Origin: Trachythela sp. YZ-2020
Taxonomy: Eukaryota > Cnidaria > Anthozoa > Malacalcyonacea > Clavulariidae
Length of the DNA: 64,000 nt
Assembly: GCA_016169945.1 (NCBI GenBank)
Contig: JADLSH010000216.1
Coordinates: 340,501-404,500, forward strand
Direction: 5' to 3'
In this document: positions 57,601-64,000 of the stretch, one piece after another
How the letters are laid out: the number at the start of each line of letters is the position of its first letter
Position numbering within the stretch: position 1 is the stretch's first letter
Translations under genes and position numbers: made by a program
Notes under the pieces: model-generated
What the model was told of the DNA's origin: nothing
Database searches by the model: none
The model's input: only the letters and a program-made list of their open reading frames with translations

Positions 57601-57915
57601 TACAATTTGACTTGCTTGTATGATGAAAAAACTAAATTTTGGCTCTACCACAAATGATTTTATGGTGAAAAAATCCTATATTTCATGTGCTTGGGGTTAA
57701 AACACTAGCCTTGAAGTGCAAGCAATCGCACATTTTCGAGCAAGAAAATCATCTGCAGTAACTGTAAGTCGCTAAGTGTTGGTCTGGTGTGATGCTTTCC
57801 CAGCATGCATAGCTCGATCCTCAATCATGCAACTGAGTGAAATGACGGCTTCGAACTTACCAAAAACGCAGGCCGAAGCCAACAACAGGAAACACAACAA
57901 CGCAAAACTCTTCAT
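54176..57915 (-). CDS. secreted Cys/Arg-rich peptide precursor, copy E (4 exons, complete)
   Basis: Exons: 1 at 57861-57915, 2 at 56899-57087, 3 at 56226-56267, 4 at 54176-54654. The signal peptide matches copy A. Exon 2 (63 codons) has three ADEEQ-type repeats. Exon 3 gives EPEKR. Exon 4 begins with a Trp substitution right after the dibasic site (GWACKRYRRG) and keeps the 15 cysteines and the longer RYYRGYGPRF linker of copy A. All junctions are phase 1 with GT/AG. As in A, no MITE interrupts the 3' end, and the frame runs on through tRNA-like sequence to 54176. Likely functional; role inferred as for copy A. Confidence 0.75.
54181..54254 (-). tRNA. tRNA-like pseudogene (unit E)
   Basis: Same element as in A, B and D; the D-arm has a substitution (GTAGTTCAGGGTCAGAGCG) that weakens its stem. 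Confidence 0.45.
54680..54985. repeat. CCAACAATGTTGG minisatellite in intron 3 (unit E)
   Basis: About four units, the most diverged array (CCAACAATATTGAACG, CAACAGTGTTGAACG). Confidence 0.75.
55122..55400 (-). mobile_element. LINE 3'-end remnant in intron 3 (unit E)
   Basis: Best-preserved frame of this remnant: MFKMLNKIGPKSLTYLF, CSIPQCRTNNMKRSF and KTLGKANLRHLLRKKL. CR1/L2-like C-terminal tail. Confidence 0.55.
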
Positions 57916-57988
57916 TGTTCTTCTGCTTTTCTTCAAACTGTTTCTTGCTTGAAGTTCCAACACCAAGTGACGAACTGATAAAACTTGG

Positions 57989-57998
57989 GCCTTTTATA
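57989..57998 (-). promoter_or_regulatory. TATA box of copy E
   Basis: TATAAAAGGCCC on the minus strand; TATCAGTTCG follows at the same spacing as in A and D. Confidence 0.7.
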
Positions 57999-58935
57999 CG
58001 CTGTCTCCTGCTGATTTATGCAGGTTCGCGATGTCGTTGCCATGGTTGCAATATTACTACGTATTCGTCAGCAGCATTGTAAGCCAATATGCTGAGAACA
58101 TGTATTCTTAATTTCACATCCTGGCCTCAAAAGAAACTTTGAATCAGAAAGTTGCAGAAGTACGATACTTGAAAATCGTCTGAAAACACAAGTGTTGTAC
58201 TTGTTTAGCCTCAAGAAAGCTTACAGTGCTCAAGCTTTTTTTTCCCGTTTTATACATGGGTTATTAGGTAGTTTTTTAATGAAAAACTTGTATTAGAAGA
58301 GAGATGTCTTTTTAAAAGCTCTATGAAGCAATAACAATCAAAGGGGGAAGATAACAATATTGTATTGTGAATTTTCAGCGATTCGCCCACACAAAATTGA
58401 CTTATTGCACTCGAAAGAAAAGTGGTCATTTTAAGCCGGAGCTTGATACCTTTATTCAAGAGCAATTCCATTATTCGCTTTTCTAAAATGCATGATATGT
58501 AGTAATGTATAGGCATGCATGCATATTTTCACTCATCACATAGCTCTAGTTGCAGTATATTTCCATGTATTGTCCTGATTCTTATATTCCCTTAATTTTT
58601 ACAATGAAATTTCCATCATTTTTTTACTCACTACAAATACGATTAGATTCGTATACTGGTTCCAAAACTCACACGCGATATTAATGTGCTTAACTTATTA
58701 GCAAGATGTAATCCACCTACGTGCATCACTGTGCTCTCATGAAGGTACTTACAAGGACGCGATGTGTTCCTGTTTCAAATTAATAATTACGGTTTGAACG
58801 CACTGAAAGAGATCTTTCCTGTTTTACTACAGTTCTTTCATCTCGGAGACTCTTGAATAATATGCAATTTTTGCAGCTAAAATTTAGTAACTAAGGAAAC
58901 GGGTGACTTTCATATTACTAGCCCGAAATTACGAC

Positions 58936-59002
58936 ACAAGGATTAGGGTTAGGATTAAGAGTTAGGATTAGGGTTGTGGTTAGGATTAGAGTTAGGATTA
59001 AG
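58936..59002 (+). repeat. degenerate TTAGGG telomere-like tract (unit E)
   Basis: Identical in arrangement to the unit D tract. Confidence 0.7.
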
Positions 59003-59128
59003 GCTCAGTTTGTATTAAAATTCAGGTCGTTAATATATATGGAAATTAAGCCAAGAAAACGGTGATTTTTTGGATTAGACATGCATGCACCTTACTTTAG
59101 CTGGGAGGTATAATCCCATCAGCATCGG

Positions 59129-59506
59129 GGGCCCCGATCTTCGGCGACCGCGGATCAGGGTTTTTTACACGTGTCATGTATACCGATATTGACTCGTACC
59201 ATGCAATCTACATACAATGTTGAAGCTATGATTGCACACCAATGATTTATCTAACTAAAGCCCTGACCTTCGGCGACCACGGATCAGGTTTTTTACATGT
59301 GTCATGTATACCGATATTGACTCGTACCATGCAATCTACATACAATGTTGTAGCTATGATTGCACATCAATGATTTATCTAACTAAAGCCCTGACCTTTG
59401 GCGACCCTGGATAAGGTTTTTTACATGTGTCATGTATACCGATATTGACTCGTATACCATACAATCTATATACAATGTTGTAGCTATGATTGCACACCAA
59501 TGATTA
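59129..59506 (+). repeat. 128-bp satellite, 3 copies (unit E)
   Basis: Same repeat as 26,289-27,186. The third copy breaks off at CACCAATGATTAGTTAAAAA and joins sequence that in D lies ~340 bp beyond the satellite. Confidence 0.9.
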
Positions 59507-59703
59507 GTTAAAAAAGGCCCTGTAAGTAGGCGATTCAGCTCGTTTTATCTCAGTATCTTCAAGTCAGCAACAAAGTGAGCGTATTAGCGAGACGATCCCA
59601 CCCACCCGGGAAAATTCGTGGACTTATCACCGCAGGAAGTTCGTGTTTGACTCACTTTCCTTCCGCTGACTAACGTTTATGACTAACGAGTGTTGGGAAA
59701 TAG

Positions 59704-60245
59704 AATACTATTATTATTATTAAATTTGCATGTTCCTCTAGGGACTTTTCAACATTTACAATTACAAAACAGATATACAATCTAAAAACCATGCTTAAAT
59801 ATTTAGTTACCTAAAACAAATCTGTCTATTAAAACCTTCGTAATATGTTCTTATGTATTAAATTCATTAAAATGTTAAGCATATGCTAAGAATTTAAGAG
59901 ATATTCTTTTAAGTTTTTTCTTAAAATCTTTGAGTTTGGGAATCTTTTTAAGTTCGTCATCAATTTCATTCCATATTTTTACTGCGCGATAGTAAAATGT
60001 TCTTTGCCCCGTACTAGTTCTATAGCTTGGGATGTCTAAGCGGTGGTTATTTTTAGTCTGGCGATTATGAATGTCGGATCTTTTCACAAATTTATTTGCA
60101 AGGTAATTATGTGCAAGATTGTTCAGACATTTATAAGTCATTACCGTGTCTTTATAAATAGGTAAGTTTTCAATAGATAGCCATTTAAGTTCTTGCAGAC
60201 CTGGTGTTACATGATCGAACTTTTTAATATTTGTGATGATTCGGC
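59704..60245 (-). mobile_element. 5'-truncated LINE (CR1/L2-like), unit E
   Basis: Same insertion as in unit D with identical C-terminal peptide (88 aa at 60141-59875), cut shorter at the 5' side by a deletion ending in ACTGACACTGG. Confidence 0.75.
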
Positions 60246-60792
60246 AACTGACACTGGTATTTTTGACGAATAATAGGGCGAAATATGCAATATTATGCAG
60301 ACCTATATGTGCAGTTTTAATGTCATTGACACAGGAACCCTTTAAATAGTACTTTGGCTAATTTTTGGCTTCTCGTTTTACAATAACTTGATATTGCATG
60401 GCTCTTTATATACAGTAATAGTCAATAGACCATGTATTTATAAATTGATCTTATGTTGTTCTTAAAAATAGCAAAGTTAAAATAAGCAAGCTGATACTAA
60501 ATGACCGGGTTTTTCTCAAATAGTAGCCCCAGAGGCGACTGTAATGCAGCATTGGCGGGACCGTGCGGGTGATAAATCATCAGTCCATGCCATGTTTATT
60601 ATAATTGCCACTTGTACAGCTATTTCAATTAAGGTTGTCACAGGCAATAGTCGTGCAAATGTACACTCCAAGCGCGAACAGCAAGATGGGTATATCTTAT
60701 TTTCATAGTTTTTAGCTGTTTAATGCAGCCAATGAAGCAGCCTATGACAGTACGGCTCTTTTTTGTTTTGGCAATTCCCAGAGGTATATCAT

Positions 60793-61085
60793 GGGGCTTC
60801 GGAGGCGAAGTGGTTAGCGCACTTGCCTTTCACCTCTAAGGTCGCTGGTTCAAGTCTCAGTGAGAACTTTCTCAATGAGACTCGAACCCAGTCCTCAAGT
60901 GAAAAGAGTAAAGTCAACGCTCTGCCGAAAGTCGTGGGTTTTCTCCAGGTACTCCGGTTTCCTCCCACAGGGAAAGTTGACAGGGTGGGTTAGGTAAAAG
61001 GGCCCACAGTAATTGGCATATGCTGTTGTGGTGACCCTGCCCTAGTTGGCGAAGCTAAATAAATATAAAAAAACAACAAAAAAAA
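60793..61085 (+). mobile_element. tRNA-derived SINE (unit E)
   Basis: Same insertion as 48,736-49,028, with only a few substitutions in the tRNA-like head (GGAGGCGAAGTGG). Confidence 0.8.
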
Positions 61086-61388
61086 CATGCATCCTTTTCT
61101 GGGTTTATATTTAATTTGTCGGCGACAACGCGTACAGAAATTTACAAATTGGCGACAAACGGTTGAAGTTTGTAAGTAATAAGTTTCTTCTTTCACTTCC
61201 AATCCTATTATTTCTGTCAAGAAAATAGTTCTCCACCGTAAGTGGTATTACACCTATGCACATGGTATTCTTTGATATATCAAGCGATTGATATTAAAGA
61301 GCTGATTTACTTCTAAATATGCAAATATCATATATGCTCGCACTGCGATCTATAATACTCCTTTTCGCGGTTCGCGACGCCATCTTGC

Positions 61389-61475
61389 CAAGTGGGGCAA
61401 ACACAACATGCAGAGCAACAATAGCATGACCCTAGGGACGAAGTAATGTTATTACCATTGTATTTGCCCCACTTG
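61389..61475. repeat. segment between CAAGTGGGGCAAA inverted repeats, orientation 2 (unit E)
   Basis: Same orientation as unit D, opposite to unit A. Confidence 0.75.
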
Positions 61476-61499
61476 GCAAGATGGCGTCGCGAATCCCGA

Positions 61500-63635
61500 A
61501 ATGGCGTATATATTTTTGCCTAAAAATATCTCATTCTCATTATACTCTTTGCGCTTGGACTGTACATTTGACTATTGCTTTTGACAACCTTAATTGAAAT
61601 AGCTGTATCTATTATCTCATGCATGGCACACTTGAATGAACGTAGTGCTAAGCATTTTCCAACCTCGTACCCACGCTTTTCCCTCTTGTGGAGGAAAACC
61701 CTGGATGAAGCTGGTCACGTGTCTCTTTAAAAATTTATTGCCTAAGGGGTGAGGGTCGGAAAAATATCATATTACATGCTTCCATTTGAAAATTATACAC
61801 TTCAATTGCTAGGAGTGGGATATTATGTATAATAGATCTTGGGAATCATATATAGTTCAAAATACTTGCAAAATTTGGTTTTTGTTTGCTTTTAAGTTTT
61901 AAAAAAGGTTTAAACAGTTTTATCAACATGTAAGTCAAGAAACCAAACAAAATTGTACGCTTTTGAGCTGTTGTTTATTGTTCTCTCACTCAAGCACGGT
62001 TTCATATCTGACGCCTCTGGTCTGGTCTATATTATTAAATCAATCGTCATTATAAATATAGAAACCGCCAACACGGCTGCCTTTCAACATGGCGGCCAAA
62101 GAGTAAATGCTCGAGAAAAGATGTGTTTCATTACATATGTCTATATTCTGTTTACTATGATACTATATATTGCTTTTAAAAGCTAAAATAGGTTTTTCGC
62201 GTTAGGTTTGTGAAAAAAACATAACTTTTATAAAGTGGATCGATACAGTTTTCAAAAATTCAGGTGTCCAACACTTTGAAATTTTTAAACTACGTATTTT
62301 TAGGTTTTATTCACCAGGATATCGGGGTTTCATATTTTTTGATCTTTCTACTTTCAAATTATGTTAGTTTTAGCAACACATAGTTCGTTACTATGGCAAC
62401 ATACGCGTACGAAATTCACTCCAGAATAGCATATCGCCTCGTGTAGTTGGAAAAGAAGCACGGTTACCCCCGATTTTTTTCGTGCATCATTTTACTTGCA
62501 AGACAGACTAACAATAAGCAAAATATTAAAAAAATTCTGTAATGCCATTTTTTTGAAAAAGACAAAAATGTCGTTTTCTTCAATAAAATTGTTTTGGCAT
62601 TACATAATTTTTTTATTTTTGGTAAAATGAAAGATTCTTGCGGCAATACAGCATGCAAAATTTGAACATAGGGCACCGGACAAAATAATGAGATATAGCG
62701 CATTGTTTTTTAAAAATGGAATTTTTTAATGACGTCAGCAATTGACATGAAAACAGTATATAACACGCGTAATGACGCGAAATGGCGCGAGCAACTGCCC
62801 ACGTCAGGTCATTTTGGAAGTTCTTTCGTTAATACCCCCGCGCGCACAACCCGTGGTCACGCGGGTTTGTACATATAGTATGAAGTTTTATTTTCGCGAT
62901 TCTTGAATAAGGTTTTTCTGATTACTATATCGAGCCACCTGAACAGCCAGCTTTATAGGTTGCATGTGAAAGATTTACTTAATTCGTACAGAAAGTAGTA
63001 AATTACCGAAAAATTGTTCAAAAAGTAATTAGTAATTAGTAACGCCTTACTTTGGTAACGAGTATTTACAACACTGATTGCGTGTTTCTCTGCAAGCACA
63101 ATAACTCAAAAACTATAGTTGAACAATTTTGACATGGAGTTAATGCAGAGGCCTCGCCACGGGATGTACTGGGGTGTAGAAAACATTAGGGGAGTACAAA
63201 CCATGTCTTGGTGTAGTACAAGTTGAATTAAGCCATTGAGTTGGTAATATACTCGCCAAACAAATTGTATTTCTCGAAATACGATGGTATTGTGAAAAAG
63301 TTCTCTTCACTTTCAGATTATATCATATTTTTCTCTTCAATTTGAAGAGTAAAACTTTTGAAGTCCTGAATATATATTCTTTTCAATATTTATACGACGT
63401 TTCGTGTCGTTCAGAATTTGTATCCCAAAATGCAGGAAATGACAATTCAGGGACATAATATTTTCTAACTACTAAATTTGGTCTTGCTTTCTTTGGGATG
63501 AAGAGAAGTGCATGCGTAAGTAGTGACTTATTCTGATGACGGAGGTACACTATGCAGTCTTGTCATGGATTGCTTTTAATGGGCAGCATTGGTCGTATAA
63601 TTTTCGATCACTCTAAACGGCGTCGTCACGAAAAT
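61500..63635. other. distal spacer of unit E, no convincing gene
   Basis: Near copy of 49,440-51,594. No coding or RNA gene recognised. Confidence 0.5.
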
Positions 63636-64000
63636 TTTCCTGGGGGTGGGGGTACTAGCTAGTCTCCGGACTGACGGGACCCTCTATTGCTTATAGAATG
63701 TGTACTGATACAAAATCAGAAAATTAGATATGACCCTCACTACAATAACCCCCTCCCCCCCTCAAACATGTTATACGATTGTCCTCAAGCTCTATACCAC
63801 AATCTCTCGTGACCGCACTTTGGAAAATCAAAAACGAAAACACATATTATGCAACAAAAGTTTATTTCTAAAACACAAAATGAACACAAATTTGTACATC
63901 ATTCTACATGTATAACGCTAGTAAATGAAATGTTTTCCAATCGTAATAATCCGTTTTATAACCAGGCATCCTTTAACGAAGTTAGATAGTTCATCCGTGG
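63636..64000. repeat. start of unit F (boundary segment)
   Basis: CTAGTCTCCGGACTGACGGG through TAACGCTAGTAAATGAAATG and onward; matches 51,600-51,965. The array of units therefore continues past the window. Confidence 0.8.

Overview
The window looks like genomic DNA of a cnidarian, most likely an anthozoan (coral or sea anemone). The grounds are intron-bearing genes with GT/AG splice sites, degenerate TTAGGG tracts, tRNA-derived SINEs, CR1/L2-like LINE ends, Penelope-like retroelements and many small inverted-repeat elements in an AT-rich background. Nothing suggests a prokaryote. The organism is inferred from this mix and was not identified by database search.

Bases 1-4,860 lie outside the main repeated structure. 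They hold a broken minus-strand gene fragment (868-1413), a roughly 950-bp (TAGTCA)n microsatellite, and directly against it an old virus-like block: a zinc-finger plus packaging-ATPase ORF (2677-3651) and a downstream small ORF broken by a frameshift.

From about 4,900 to the end the window is a tandem segmental duplication (units A, B, C, D, E and the start of F). Each unit carries, on the minus strand, all or part of one four-exon gene for a secreted peptide precursor: exon 1 signal peptide, exon 2 very acidic propeptide with a 15-bp repeat, exon 3 ending in a Lys-Arg cleavage site, exon 4 an Arg/Lys-rich mature domain with 15 cysteines. All introns are phase 1. Copies A (5.4-9.2 kb), D (22.4-25.1 kb) and E (54.2-57.9 kb) look complete. 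B (14.9-17.9 kb) lacks exon 1 and has a frameshift in exon 2, while C (19.6-21.2 kb) lacks exon 4. B and C could still form one composite gene. I do not recognise the family. Its layout (signal, anionic pro-piece, dibasic site, cationic Cys-rich peptide) is that of antimicrobial or venom-type secreted peptides and is the best candidate here for an undescribed system.

In unit D, 29,124-48,486 is a head-to-tail array of a Penelope-like element on the minus strand: three coding units (a low-complexity ORF1 and a reverse transcriptase without a C-terminal GIY-YIG domain) and a fourth unit without coding region. Units A and E carry the matching empty site. No coding unit is fully intact: unit 3 has the long ORF1 but a frameshifted RT, unit 2 has an open RT but a deleted ORF1, and unit 1 is degenerate.

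Other insertions date the duplications. A SINE, a LINE end and a 128-bp satellite are shared by D and E but missing in A. The Penelope array is only in D. A TTAA-flanked MITE and a TA-flanked foldback element carrying the first exon of a MADF-domain gene are only in E. Two short segments bounded by inverted repeats are flipped in A relative to D and E.
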